DNA of 64,000 nucleotides from Thiodiazotropha sp040793985. Lineage in GTDB: Bacteria; Pseudomonadota; Gammaproteobacteria; Chromatiales; Chromatiaceae. The stretch lies in NCBI GenBank assembly GCA_040793985.1, contig JBFNJI010000006.1, positions 124,001-188,000 on the forward strand, given 5' to 3'. Position 1 is the first letter of the stretch, and the number at the start of each line of letters is the position of its first letter. Below the pieces are notes generated by a model that made no database searches, was not told where the DNA came from, and saw nothing but the letters and a program-made list of their open reading frames with translations. Both the position numbers and the translations under genes were made by a program. Shown piece after piece: positions 51,558 through 60,747 of this stretch.

Positions 51558-54473
51558 ATGAACCCAGCTAACAAGCCCGCACAGGACCAGACTGATACGC
51601 AGCAAAAACAGCGCTTCTTTCTAAGTCTGAAGTGGAAGGTCGTGCTGCTGTTCAGCCTGGTCCTGTTCATCATCAATGCCGGCTTGGCGGGCATGGGCTA
51701 TCTCCAGCAGCGCAAGCTTTTCGATACCTATCAGGAACGGATACTGCAACAACACAGCAGGCAGGTACAGTCTCTGCTCAACGCCAGCTTTTTCCGTTTG
51801 GAGCAAATAGCGCTGATGATTCCAGCTTTGTCGGATGTGGCGACAGCATCCGATGATTTGAGTTTGGGGAATAAACTCCAAAGGTTCTTTCAACACAGCG
51901 AGGCGACCCTTGAGATTGACTGGGGACTGGAAGAGGCCGCCTTTTACAACCAGGCAAGCGTGTTGCAATTCGATTGGCAAACAGGAGCTCTTGACGACTC
52001 ATTCACGGAGCTTATCGATACGGTAAATCGCCTCGAAGTACCGTTAACCAAGCTTTACTGCGACATTCGCTGCAGACAATACGTTGCCGTACCGCTTCTG
52101 GACAGAGGGAAGCATGCTGGTGTAATTCTGCTCGGCAGGTCGCTGGCCGATGTAATCATAGAGTTCAAGGAGCTTGCGAAGACCGATGTCGCAATCATCA
52201 ATCGTCCCGATGAACCGGAAAAGTTAGCGGGCAGGAACCGCTTCCTGACAGATTGGCAGCGTTACATAGCCGGATCCAGCAATTTAAGCCAACTTATACC
52301 ACTGTTACAGTCAGCCGCCAGTCAAATCGAGCTGAAACAATTACGGAAAAGCAAGTTCACCACCATCAGGGACGGCGAGCACTACGGGCTCAGCCTGATA
52401 CCCGCCGGCAGCGACACCTCCGCCATGTCCACAGACTTCGTGGTTGCCAGCAATATCACCCAGGTGGTAAACCAGATCAAACAGGCTACTACCCAATCGA
52501 TAGTCATCGGCATAATCGGTTTTGCGGTATCCGAACTGCTGCTGGCACTGTTCCTCTGGCAACCGATGAAACGACTGTTGATGATCTCGGACAGCCTTCC
52601 TTTACTGGCCAAAAACGCGTTTCACGAGGTGCGAAGCAAACTATCCCTCAAACATCGGGATTGGTATCAGGATGAAATCGATATTGCCAGCGATTCCGCT
52701 ATCCAGCTGACTCATACCCTGGAACACCTGCACAACGAGATCAAAACCAATACCGAGAATCTCATTAAACGCGGCAAGGAGTTGGCACTCGAACGTGACT
52801 TTCTCAATACCATCATGGAGAGTGCCCAGGTAATCATCCTGACCCAGGATTGCAACGGTGCCATACTTACCATCAACCCGGAGGGCGGAGAGTTTATCGG
52901 CGTCAGAAACTATGAACCAGGCACCCGCCATTTCTGCGATCTCTTTATGAATGTCGATGACATAAAAGAGATGAAGCATGTCATGCTGCGGCTGAGCGAT
53001 CGCATGATCAACTCTTACCAACACGACGCAAGCGCCCTCTCTTCAGATGGACAGAAGAAGACCATCTCATGGGTTCACTCCCCATTGGCGGGAAAACACG
53101 ATTCCGATGAAACAGTGATCCTCTCGGTGGGACTCGACATTACCGACAGGGAGGTTGCGGAGGAACGCCTCGCATGGCTTGCCAAACACGATCCGCTGAC
53201 CGAACTCTGCAACCGGCGTAATTTTCAGACGGAATTTGAAAAGATTATTACTCTTGCAGAACGCTATCACCATGATACTGCACTACTCTTTTTCGATCTT
53301 GATCAGTTCAAATATGTCAACGATGCAAGCGGTCACCAGGCAGGCGATGCCCTGCTCCAGATTGTTGCGAGAAAGCTTAGGGAAATCACCCGATCCACCG
53401 ACCTCCTGGCCCGGCTCGGTGGCGACGAGTTCGCGATAGTCATCCCCGAAACCGGTATCTCCGGCGCCACCCGTTTCGCCGACAAGCTTTTGTCCGAGCT
53501 TAAACAGATCACGATTCCGCTAAAGGGTCACAGCCATCGCATTTCTGCAAGTATCGGAATCGTCACCTATCCAAAGCATGGCGCTACCACCGAAGAGCTG
53601 ATCTCGAATGCGGATCTTGCCATGTACCAGGCAAAGGAGAGCGGCAGGGATCAATGGCATATTTTCTCCAGTCGCGAACAGGCCCGTGAAGCGATGAGTG
53701 ACAGGGTCACCTGGAAAGACAAGATCGAACAGGCCTTGGTTGACAACCGGTTCGTACTCCACTACCAACCCATCATGGAGTTGGCGACCGGCGAAATAAC
53801 CCATTATGAAGTGCTTATCAGAATGGTTGAGGACGACGGTTCGCTCGCCATGCCGGGTAAATTTATCCCGGTCGCGGAACGAACGGGATTGATACATCAA
53901 ATCAATCGCTATGTACTGACCGCCTCGATTCAGCAACTCGCCAGTATAAATCAGGAAGAGCAGAATATAACACTCTCGATAAACCTATCCGGACGGCTTG
54001 TCGAAGATCCCGATTTGCTTTCACAACTGACGCGACTTCTCAACTCCAGCGGCATCAATCCAGAACACCTGGTGTTCGAACTGACAGAGACCGCAGCTCT
54101 CGCGGATGTCAACGCGGCGGTCGAACTCATGAATGAGCTTCAAGCCCTGGGCTGCCATTTTGCCCTCGACGATTTCGGCGTTGCCTTCTCCTCTTTTTAC
54201 TATCTCAGGGAACTGCCACTGGATATTGTCAAGATCGACGGATCCTTCATTAAAAACCTGACTACAAACCCCAAGGACCAGGTTTTCGTCAAGGCATTGA
54301 CCCAGATGGCCAGTGCCCTGGGTAAGGTAACGGTTGCCGAGTTTGTGGAGGACGAGTCTACGCTGAGGCTGCTCAAGGAGATCGGCGTCGCCTATGCTCA
54401 AGGCTACTATATTGGCAGGCCTGCAGCAGAAATTCCCGTCGTTTCCAAGCTGAACTCATCTGTCTCGATTTAA
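51558..54473 (+). CDS. PAS-GGDEF-EAL protein with periplasmic sensor
   Basis: 971 residues. Two transmembrane helices (about 26-48 and 313-335) enclose a periplasmic sensor of roughly 260 residues. Then come a HAMP-like linker, a PAS domain (about 415-530), a GGDEF domain with intact RLGGDEF, and an EAL domain with Glu-Val-Leu (YEVLIRM), FELTETA, LDDFGVAFSSFYYLRELPLD and VKIDGSF. Both cyclase and phosphodiesterase functions may be intact. The gene starts nine bases after the barrel gene, forming an operon of binding protein, barrel and c-di-GMP enzyme, which suggests that the periplasmic sensor reads the status of these two. Confidence 0.9.
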   Translation: MNPANKPAQDQTDTQQKQRFFLSLKWKVVLLFSLVLFIINAGLAGMGYLQQRKLFDTYQERILQQHSRQVQSLLNASFFRLEQIALMIPALSDVATASDDLSLGNKLQRFFQHSEATLEIDWGLEEAAFYNQASVLQFDWQTGALDDSFTELIDTVNRLEVPLTKLYCDIRCRQYVAVPLLDRGKHAGVILLGRSLADVIIEFKELAKTDVAIINRPDEPEKLAGRNRFLTDWQRYIAGSSNLSQLIPLLQSAASQIELKQLRKSKFTTIRDGEHYGLSLIPAGSDTSAMSTDFVVASNITQVVNQIKQATTQSIVIGIIGFAVSELLLALFLWQPMKRLLMISDSLPLLAKNAFHEVRSKLSLKHRDWYQDEIDIASDSAIQLTHTLEHLHNEIKTNTENLIKRGKELALERDFLNTIMESAQVIILTQDCNGAILTINPEGGEFIGVRNYEPGTRHFCDLFMNVDDIKEMKHVMLRLSDRMINSYQHDASALSSDGQKKTISWVHSPLAGKHDSDETVILSVGLDITDREVAEERLAWLAKHDPLTELCNRRNFQTEFEKIITLAERYHHDTALLFFDLDQFKYVNDASGHQAGDALLQIVARKLREITRSTDLLARLGGDEFAIVIPETGISGATRFADKLLSELKQITIPLKGHSHRISASIGIVTYPKHGATTEELISNADLAMYQAKESGRDQWHIFSSREQAREAMSDRVTWKDKIEQALVDNRFVLHYQPIMELATGEITHYEVLIRMVEDDGSLAMPGKFIPVAERTGLIHQINRYVLTASIQQLASINQEEQNITLSINLSGRLVEDPDLLSQLTRLLNSSGINPEHLVFELTETAALADVNAAVELMNELQALGCHFALDDFGVAFSSFYYLRELPLDIVKIDGSFIKNLTTNPKDQVFVKALTQMASALGKVTVAEFVEDESTLRLLKEIGVAYAQGYYIGRPAAEIPVVSKLNSSVSI

Positions 54474-54701
54474 TCCTTACCTGCCTGATCCAGGCTGTCT
54501 GTTATCAAATGAGTTTCAGCCTCGATATCCATTCGTCAATATTATCCGGAGATTGACAACATCAAGGGCAAAACCCGGCGCAGTGGGCTGTCCAATGCCG
54601 GGGCAAAGCGGAGAGCCAAAATAGTCTGCCGATCGAATGTTTCACTCCACCACGCAAAACGTACATAATTACAGGGTCGACAGTCAGCATTCAGAGGAAA
54701 A

Positions 54702-55403
54702 TTGATCAGCGTGGCAAAAAAACAGATCGCCATCATTGAAGATGAAGAGGTGATTCGTAACAACTATATCGAATATCTGAGCCGGCAGGGCTACTTGGCA
54801 ACCGGCTATGCCAATCGGAATCATGCCTTGACTGCCTTCAGCAAGGCACTGCCCGACCTGGTCATCCTCGATATCGGTCTGGCGGATGAGATCGATGGCG
54901 GTTTCGAACTCTGCCGGGAGCTGCGCAATCGTTCCAAGACCCTGCCGATCATATTTCTTACCGCCCGGGACAGTGACTTCGACACCGTAGCCGGCTTGCG
55001 ACTTGGCGCCGATGACTATCTCACCAAGGAGATCAGTCTGCCACACCTGATTGCGAGAATAGCTGCGCTGTTCCGACGTGTCGATGCCATGCAGCAAGAG
55101 CAACCAAGTCATACACTGCTGACCCGGGGAGAGTTGCAACTGGACCGTGAACGTCTCACCATTCAATGGAAGCAGATACCCATCAATCTCACTGTCACCG
55201 AGTTTTGGATGCTTCACGCGCTGGTCCGCCACCCCGGCCATGTTCGAAGTCGGGACCAGCTGATGGAGGAGGCGCAGATATATGTTGACAAGGCCAGCAT
55301 CACTACCCACATCAAACGAATTCGCCGGAAATTCCAACAGGTCGACGCTGAATTCAAGCAGATCGAATCGGTCTATGGCGCTGGGTATCGCTGGAACACC
55401 TAG
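54702..55403 (+). CDS. pdsR: Sortase-system response regulator PdsR
   Basis: 233 residues (start TTG at 54702 after AGAGG, or GTG at 54711). Receiver domain with acidic pair IEDEE and phosphoacceptor Asp in LVILDIGLADEIDGGFELC, switch Lys in DDYLTKEIS, then an OmpR-type winged helix (LTVTEFWMLHALVRHPGHVRSR; SITTHIKRIRRKFQ; IESVYGAGYRW). The receiver carries a short insertion after the phosphoacceptor (LADEIDGG) that the dedicated-sortase regulators share. It is followed by the pdsS kinase and separated from the sortase operon by about 5 kb. Confidence 0.85.
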   Translation: MISVAKKQIAIIEDEEVIRNNYIEYLSRQGYLATGYANRNHALTAFSKALPDLVILDIGLADEIDGGFELCRELRNRSKTLPIIFLTARDSDFDTVAGLRLGADDYLTKEISLPHLIARIAALFRRVDAMQQEQPSHTLLTRGELQLDRERLTIQWKQIPINLTVTEFWMLHALVRHPGHVRSRDQLMEEAQIYVDKASITTHIKRIRRKFQQVDAEFKQIESVYGAGYRWNT

Positions 55404-55456
55404 CAATTCAAGAGCTACGGCCAGTTAACTCGCTCTCAGTTAGCTACGCAATCCCG

Positions 55457-57526
55457 ATGCCTGAAAGTACCAGATTATTTTTCACTCAAACTCTACGCTT
55501 CAAACTCCTGCTGGTATCACTCAGCCTGGTCTTGATTCCATGGGCGGGTTATCACTACCTCTCGGAGATGGAGAATTCACTGCGCAATGCACAGGAGACA
55601 CTGCTTCTCAACCGCGCTGAAGTTGTCGCCAGCATGCTTGCCACCAAAGATAGCGGCTGGCTGACAGAGAGTGTTGTCAATGGGGGGGGAATCACCCATT
55701 CCCTCTATGCCCATCCGCTTAACACGCCGCCGACGATCGACGGTTATGATGAAGAGTGGCTCGCCTTAAAACCACAATCCCGCCGCTTCAGGGCTAATGC
55801 AACAGATCCGGATGCGGTCAGTCTTGATTGGTTAGCCGGATTTCATGGAGATTCCATCTATATAATGGTTGAGATCGGTGACCAGGCACTGGTCTATCCG
55901 CAATCGGAGCGGACATTGAGTCACGGCGATCACCTGCTGCTTGCCCTGCCCGGCCCTTCTGGGAAGAGCAGAAAATACCGTATTGGCACCCCCGCGCCAG
56001 GCTGGGTCAACGTCAATGAGTTTGAAACCAATCGCAGCCAAACCGCGATTCATGGAGAGTGGCAGGAGACAGAACAGGGATACCGAGTTGAACTGCGCAT
56101 ACCACGCCCCCTCTCCGCCGGTCATCTCTCCATGGCGGCGGTCGATATCGATGTAGCGGGTGCCGATCCTACCGGGATTGCCTCAACTTCCGGATGGGAC
56201 AGCAATCAAAATCTATCCCGCCTGGTCATGCCGACGATGCAGGTCGACAGTCTTTTACAGGGGCTCGACGACAAAACCCATCGCTACACCGTGCTAAACA
56301 GTGAACGTGAGGTCATTGGTCGATATGGCAGGGTCCAGCAGGCAATGACAAAAACCACTACCCTGCTGGGCCGTCTGATCAAATTGCTCTCGCTTCCACT
56401 TGAGGAAAAAGAGATAGACGCAAGGAAGGGGGTAGGACGACTGGACGGTCCGGAGGTCCGTCGCTCGCTTGCCGGAAAAGGGGCAGTCTATCGCTATAAA
56501 ATAGCCGGATCAAAACGATTGATCCTGTCCGCCGCACAGCCGATCGTCATCGAAAACAGAGTTCTGGGTGCGGTGGTTGTTGAGCAGAGCACACAACAGA
56601 TCTTGCTGTTGCAACAGAGCGCGCTTGAACGGCTGCTCCTGATCAGTCTGATATTGTTCCTCATAACTGGAGGCACACTGCTGTTTTTCGCTTCCAACCT
56701 GACCCGCCGCATCACCAGGCTTAGCCAAAAATACAACCGCGCGGTAAGCAAGGACGGAAGAATCATGGAAAGCGTCCAGGCTGTGAGGGACAAAGATGAG
56801 CTCGGAGAACTGGACCGGAATTTCAGCGCTGTACTAAAGCGCTCAACCGCATACACCGGTTATCTTGAGTCCATGGCATCGAGACTCAGCCATGAATTCC
56901 GTACCCCGTTGGCAATGGTCCAGAGCTCCCTGGAGATTGTTCGGGAAGAGAAACGCGAGGCACCTGAATCACCCTATATCGATCGTGCACTGGACGGCAC
57001 CAGAAGGCTCAATTTGATTCTCACTCGGATCGGTGAAGCCAGCCGTCTCGAACAGGCGTTGCAAAACAGCGAAAAGGAGAAACTAAACCTCTGCGCATTC
57101 ATAGGCGCCCTATGCGAGGGATACACCATCACCTACCCAGAAGTCGAATTTGTCTGCAGATTGCCGAGCGACTCGCTCTGGCTTCACCTCTCCCCGGACC
57201 TTATCAGCCAGGCAATCGACAAACTGGTTGCAAATGCCGTCGACTTCCATCGGCGCGGCAGCGCCATAGTCCTGGAAGTTGAAAGCGGTGAAAAAGAGGT
57301 GGTTTACATAAAGCTTAGGAACCAAGGTCCAAAGATAGCGGAGAGTGACATTTCCAAGCTATTTCATACCTTGGAATCCAAAAGAGACGCCGAAGACAAT
57401 CAGATTCATCTGGGTCTTGGGCTCTACCTCGTGCGCTTAATCGCCGAGTTTCATGAGGGCGACACCTGGGCGGAGAATCAAACCGACGGCGTTTGTTTCG
57501 TGATCTCCCTGCCTCACAAAAGTTGA
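55457..57526 (+). CDS. pdsS: Sortase-system sensor histidine kinase PdsS
   Basis: 689 residues. N-terminal transmembrane helix (about 17-35), a large periplasmic domain with a carbohydrate-binding-like beta fold (PPTIDGYDEEWLALKP; LDWLAGFHGDSIYIMVEIG; YRVELRIPRPL), a second helix (about 395-415), HAMP, HisKA with SRLSHEFRTPLAMVQ and an HATPase domain (FHRRG; LRNQGPKIAE; LGLGLYLVRLIAEFH). This periplasmic fold before a HisKA kinase matches kinases of the dedicated sortase system. It probably monitors a saccharide or envelope signal; ligand unknown. Confidence 0.85.
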   Translation: MPESTRLFFTQTLRFKLLLVSLSLVLIPWAGYHYLSEMENSLRNAQETLLLNRAEVVASMLATKDSGWLTESVVNGGGITHSLYAHPLNTPPTIDGYDEEWLALKPQSRRFRANATDPDAVSLDWLAGFHGDSIYIMVEIGDQALVYPQSERTLSHGDHLLLALPGPSGKSRKYRIGTPAPGWVNVNEFETNRSQTAIHGEWQETEQGYRVELRIPRPLSAGHLSMAAVDIDVAGADPTGIASTSGWDSNQNLSRLVMPTMQVDSLLQGLDDKTHRYTVLNSEREVIGRYGRVQQAMTKTTTLLGRLIKLLSLPLEEKEIDARKGVGRLDGPEVRRSLAGKGAVYRYKIAGSKRLILSAAQPIVIENRVLGAVVVEQSTQQILLLQQSALERLLLISLILFLITGGTLLFFASNLTRRITRLSQKYNRAVSKDGRIMESVQAVRDKDELGELDRNFSAVLKRSTAYTGYLESMASRLSHEFRTPLAMVQSSLEIVREEKREAPESPYIDRALDGTRRLNLILTRIGEASRLEQALQNSEKEKLNLCAFIGALCEGYTITYPEVEFVCRLPSDSLWLHLSPDLISQAIDKLVANAVDFHRRGSAIVLEVESGEKEVVYIKLRNQGPKIAESDISKLFHTLESKRDAEDNQIHLGLGLYLVRLIAEFHEGDTWAENQTDGVCFVISLPHKS

Positions 57527-57654
57527 ACAGCTGCCACGTGAAGTCCGGACAGGGGCAGTCTGCAAAGCCATCCACTGTACGATATTGTTCGAGCGCTTCG
57601 GCAACGCCCTAGAATCCTGGCGTACGAAACCTCTACGACTGTAACAGTATTCTT

Positions 57655-57855
57655 TTAGTCGCGCTCATCAATCCAGGCTGCCTGTATGGCCTCCAGGATC
57701 TTCTCTCCGGAGTGGTGAGGGTCGTCATCGAAACCTTCCAGGGCGACAACCCAGTCGCGTAGATCGACGAAGTTCAGGTAACGAGGATCCACATCGGGAT
57801 GCCGCTCATCGAGTTCGATGGCTATATCCAGACTATCTGTCCACTTCAATCCCAT
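57655..57855 (-). CDS. iscX: Fe-S assembly protein IscX
   Basis: 66 residues: MGLKWTDSLDIAIELDERHP, then DVDPRYLNFVDLRDWVVALEGF. IscX is an acidic partner of IscS that acts as iron-dependent regulator or donor in cluster assembly. It is the last gene of the isc operon, 45 bases beyond fdx. The space between holds the lone end of the inverted-repeat element. The AGGAGG ribosome site is nine bases before the ATG and overlaps the repeat end. Confidence 0.95.
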   Translation of the reverse strand: MGLKWTDSLDIAIELDERHPDVDPRYLNFVDLRDWVVALEGFDDDPHHSGEKILEAIQAAWIDERD

Positions 57856-57863
57856 ATCAACCT

Positions 57864-57885
57864 CCTAGGGCCTGTTAACGCTTAT
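57864..57885. repeat. Solitary end of the 31348-type element
   Basis: CCTAGGGCCTGTTAAC, identical over 16 bases to the outer left end at 31345-31360, then diverging (GCTTATC against ACTAATC). There is no matching opposite end within the gap. It sits between fdx and iscX and forms part of the leader of iscX. Confidence 0.5.
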
Positions 57886-57900
57886 CGGATCGGCCTCGTT

Positions 57901-58239
57901 TCAGTGATTCTCCGCAACCATGTTGATGGTGTATTTGGGTATCTCAATCACCAGGTCTTCTTCACCGACAAGTGCCTGACAACTGAGACGGGATTCCGGC
58001 TCAAGCCCCCAAGCCTTGTCGAGCATATCCTCCTCCGTCTCATCCGCATCACCAAGGGAGTCGAATCCTTCACGTATGATCACATGACATGTGGTACAGG
58101 CGCAGGACTTTTCACATGCGTGCTCGATCTCTATGCCATGCTGTAAAGCGGCATCACAGATAGATGTACCAGGTTCTGCGTCGATCACCGCACCTTCGGG
58201 ACAGATCTCTTCATGGGGTAGAAAAATAATTCGTGTCAT
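57901..58239 (-). CDS. fdx: ISC-system [2Fe-2S] ferredoxin
   Basis: 112 residues. Adrenodoxin-type motif: CEKSCACTTCHVII (cluster ligands C-x5-C-x2-C) and a distal Cys in RLSCQALVGEE. Donates electrons to IscU/IscS-based cluster assembly. Preceded by hscA (eight bases) and followed by iscX. Confidence 0.95.
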   Translation of the reverse strand: MTRIIFLPHEEICPEGAVIDAEPGTSICDAALQHGIEIEHACEKSCACTTCHVIIREGFDSLGDADETEEDMLDKAWGLEPESRLSCQALVGEEDLVIEIPKYTINMVAENH

Positions 58240-58247
58240 ACTGCCAC

Positions 58248-60119
58248 CTACTCGAACTCATCGACATTATGCCCTGACATGGCCTGTTTAATACTCTGAT
58301 TCATACGTCGCTCGACATAGAAACCGCAGCTTGCTTCAAGCTGCTCGATGGCCTCTTTGATGACTTTTTGATCATCGGCTCTGGCGACCGATTTCAATGC
58401 ATTCAGCGCCCCCTCCACCTGCAGACGTTCAGGATTATCGAGAAGACGATCCCCGTCGTCAGCGAGAGCCGCCTCCAGCGCCTCGATCACCCGGTCCGCT
58501 TCCACCTGTTGTTCACGCAGGCTTCGCAGCTGTTTATCCTCGCCGGCATGGACAATGGAGTCCCGCAACATGGTCTCGATCTCACTGTCGGTCAATCCGT
58601 ATGAGGGTTTGACCTCAATGCTGGCCTGCACGCCACTGCTCTGTTCCAGCGCGCTGACACTCAGCAGGCCATCCGCATCGACAGCGAAGGTAACCCTTAT
58701 CCGTGCGGCTCCGGCCACCATGGGCGGTATACCCCGCAGTTCAAAACGGGCCAGGGAACGGCAGTCGCTGACCAGTTCCCTTTCCCCCTGTACCACATGG
58801 ATAGCCATCGCGGTCTGGCCATCCTTGAAGGTAGTAAACTCCTGGGCCCGTGCCACCGGAATAGTGGTATTGCGGCTGACCAGCTTTTCACTCAAGCCGC
58901 CCATGGTCTCAATGCCCAGGGAGAGAGGGATCACATCCAACAACAACATTTCGTCATCGGGCTTGTTGCCGGCAAGAATATCGGCCTGTATCGCAGCACC
59001 CACCGCCACCACCCGGTCGGGATCGATCTCCACCAGCGGTTCGGTAGCGAACAGCTCTCCCACCCTCTCACGAACCCTCGGCACCCGGGTCGAACCGCCA
59101 ACCATGACCACCTCTTGCACCTCGTCCGCGCCAATCCCCGCATCCCGTAGCGCTCTACGGCAGGCGATCAGGGTCTTCTTGATCAAGGGGTCGATCAGTT
59201 CGTTGAAGCGGGCTCTGTCGAGTCGGCCCTGCCAGACATCACCGCTATCGAGGACGACACTGACCGGAGTCTCCTGCGCGCTGCTCAGGGCCTCCTTGGC
59301 TGTGCAACCCGCCACCATCAGGCGTTTCAATTGTGCGTGACCGGCACCGTCCTCGATTCCTGCCTGCTGCATTATCCACTCGGCGACGACCCGATCGAAG
59401 TCGTCACCGCCGAGGGCCGAGTCACCTCCGGTTGCCAGCACCTCGAAGACCCCCTTGTGGAGCCTGAGAATTGAGATGTCAAAGGTGCCGCCCCCCAGGT
59501 CATAGATGGCGTGCACGCCTTCCGCACCCTGGTCCAGGCCATAGGCCACCGCCGCTGCTGTCGGTTCATTGAGCAGGCGTAATACGTGCATTCCCGCCAG
59601 TTTCGCCGCATCCTTGGTGGCCTGACGCTGGGCTTCGTCGAAGTAGGCGGGAACGGTGATTACAACACCGCTCAATTCACCACCGAGTGAGGCCTCGGCC
59701 CGTTGTCCAAGCACCTTGAGTATCTCGGCTGAGACCTCAACCGGACTGACCTCCCCCGCTAACGTCTGGATACGGGGCACGGCGGTGTGTTCCTGGACAA
59801 AGCGATAGGGGAGCCTGTTGCCAATCGTCTTGATATCGTCGATTCCCCGCCCGATCAACCGCTTCGCGGATGAGATGGTGTTTAGAGGGTCTTCCGATTC
59901 GGTCTGCTTTGCCTCATGACCCACCGTAATGGAACGCTCCTGGTACCTCACCACGGATGGCAGCAGATGCCTGCCCTCGCTGTCCGCCAGGGTTTCGGCA
60001 CGACCGCTGCGCACGCTCGCAACCAGGGAGTTGGTGGTACCCAGGTCGATGCCCGCCGCCAGGCGGTGTTGGTGGGGCGCCTGGGCCTGGCCCGGTTCTG
60101 AAATCTGAAGAAGTGCCAT
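58248..60119 (-). CDS. hscA: Fe-S chaperone HscA (Hsp70 family)
   Basis: 623 residues. Hsp70 nucleotide-binding motifs: GIDLGTTNSLVASV, YDLGGGTFDISIL, VMVGGSTRVPRV, followed by the substrate-binding domain and a helical lid. It differs from DnaK in lacking the EEVD-type tail. HscA with HscB binds the LPPVK segment of IscU and drives cluster release. Preceded by hscB with 23 bases between. Confidence 0.95.
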   Translation of the reverse strand: MALLQISEPGQAQAPHQHRLAAGIDLGTTNSLVASVRSGRAETLADSEGRHLLPSVVRYQERSITVGHEAKQTESEDPLNTISSAKRLIGRGIDDIKTIGNRLPYRFVQEHTAVPRIQTLAGEVSPVEVSAEILKVLGQRAEASLGGELSGVVITVPAYFDEAQRQATKDAAKLAGMHVLRLLNEPTAAAVAYGLDQGAEGVHAIYDLGGGTFDISILRLHKGVFEVLATGGDSALGGDDFDRVVAEWIMQQAGIEDGAGHAQLKRLMVAGCTAKEALSSAQETPVSVVLDSGDVWQGRLDRARFNELIDPLIKKTLIACRRALRDAGIGADEVQEVVMVGGSTRVPRVRERVGELFATEPLVEIDPDRVVAVGAAIQADILAGNKPDDEMLLLDVIPLSLGIETMGGLSEKLVSRNTTIPVARAQEFTTFKDGQTAMAIHVVQGERELVSDCRSLARFELRGIPPMVAGAARIRVTFAVDADGLLSVSALEQSSGVQASIEVKPSYGLTDSEIETMLRDSIVHAGEDKQLRSLREQQVEADRVIEALEAALADDGDRLLDNPERLQVEGALNALKSVARADDQKVIKEAIEQLEASCGFYVERRMNQSIKQAMSGHNVDEFE

Positions 60120-60142
60120 CTATCTCGAACCCTTCGGATGTC

Positions 60143-60691
60143 TCAATTCAATTCATCTTCCAGTTCAGCTTCAACACTCTCCGCCTCGGTGTGCAGCTTC
60201 CGCAGAAAGCGCATTTTACGTAGTATCTCACGGGCGGCCTGCAACTGTTCTTCGTTTGGCGTTTCAAAATAGACTGCCATCTGTGCCACCAGACTGTTGA
60301 TCTGTTTGTTTAACCGTCCACGCAGATCGAGAATCGCATCGTAGGGATCGGCCTGACCCCGGACCCCCTCCAGCTCTTCCCGCAACTCCATCTGCTGCAT
60401 CAGAAAGGCCGCATCCCGGGTCGATTCGTTCAACGCATCCATCTCGATTCCGTGCATTGACAGCAGATAGCTGGCTCGGGCGATCGGGTCCTTGAGGGTT
60501 TCAAAGGCCTCGTTGATCAGCGCCGCGCTCTGCACTGACAGCCGCCGCTCCTGTTCCGTTGCATTGGCATAACGGTCCGGATGGACCACCCGTTGCAACT
60601 CGCGGTAGCGTTCGGAAAGTGCATTGGCATCGACGATATATGTAACCGGCAAGCCAAACAGATCAAAATAGTTTTTCGAAAAATCCAGCAT
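60143..60691 (-). CDS. hscB: Co-chaperone HscB (J-domain)
   Basis: 182 residues from ATG 60691 (MLDFSKNYFDLFGLP). J-domain with the HPD motif in VVHPDRYANATE and the C-terminal three-helix IscU-binding part (MELREELEGVRGQ). The open frame runs on to GTG 60730, adding 13 residues that lie in the terminator-like hairpin. Family N-termini favour 60691. There is no clear ribosome site there: the hairpin ends a few bases upstream, so initiation could depend on coupling or on unfolding. Confidence 0.9.
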   Translation of the reverse strand: MLDFSKNYFDLFGLPVTYIVDANALSERYRELQRVVHPDRYANATEQERRLSVQSAALINEAFETLKDPIARASYLLSMHGIEMDALNESTRDAAFLMQQMELREELEGVRGQADPYDAILDLRGRLNKQINSLVAQMAVYFETPNEEQLQAAREILRKMRFLRKLHTEAESVEAELEDELN

Positions 60692-60694
60692 ATC

Positions 60695-60727
60695 GAAAAA
60701 AACGGCTGCCCTATGGCAGCCGTTTTT
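60695..60727 (-). terminator. Terminator-like hairpin between iscA and hscB
   Basis: AACGGCTGCC pairs with GGCAGCCGTT across a four-base loop and is flanked by A and T runs on both sides. It lies after iscA and directly before hscB. It may partly terminate the transcript, setting less hscBA than iscRSUA, or hold the hscB start. Confidence 0.55.
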
Positions 60728-60747
60728 CACCCTTTAGTGATTCTGTC

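Noticed and set aside
58555..59340. 261-codon plus-strand frame opposite hscA
   Set aside because: Antisense to conserved Hsp70 coding; Ser/Thr/Arg-rich composition is typical of a shadow frame.
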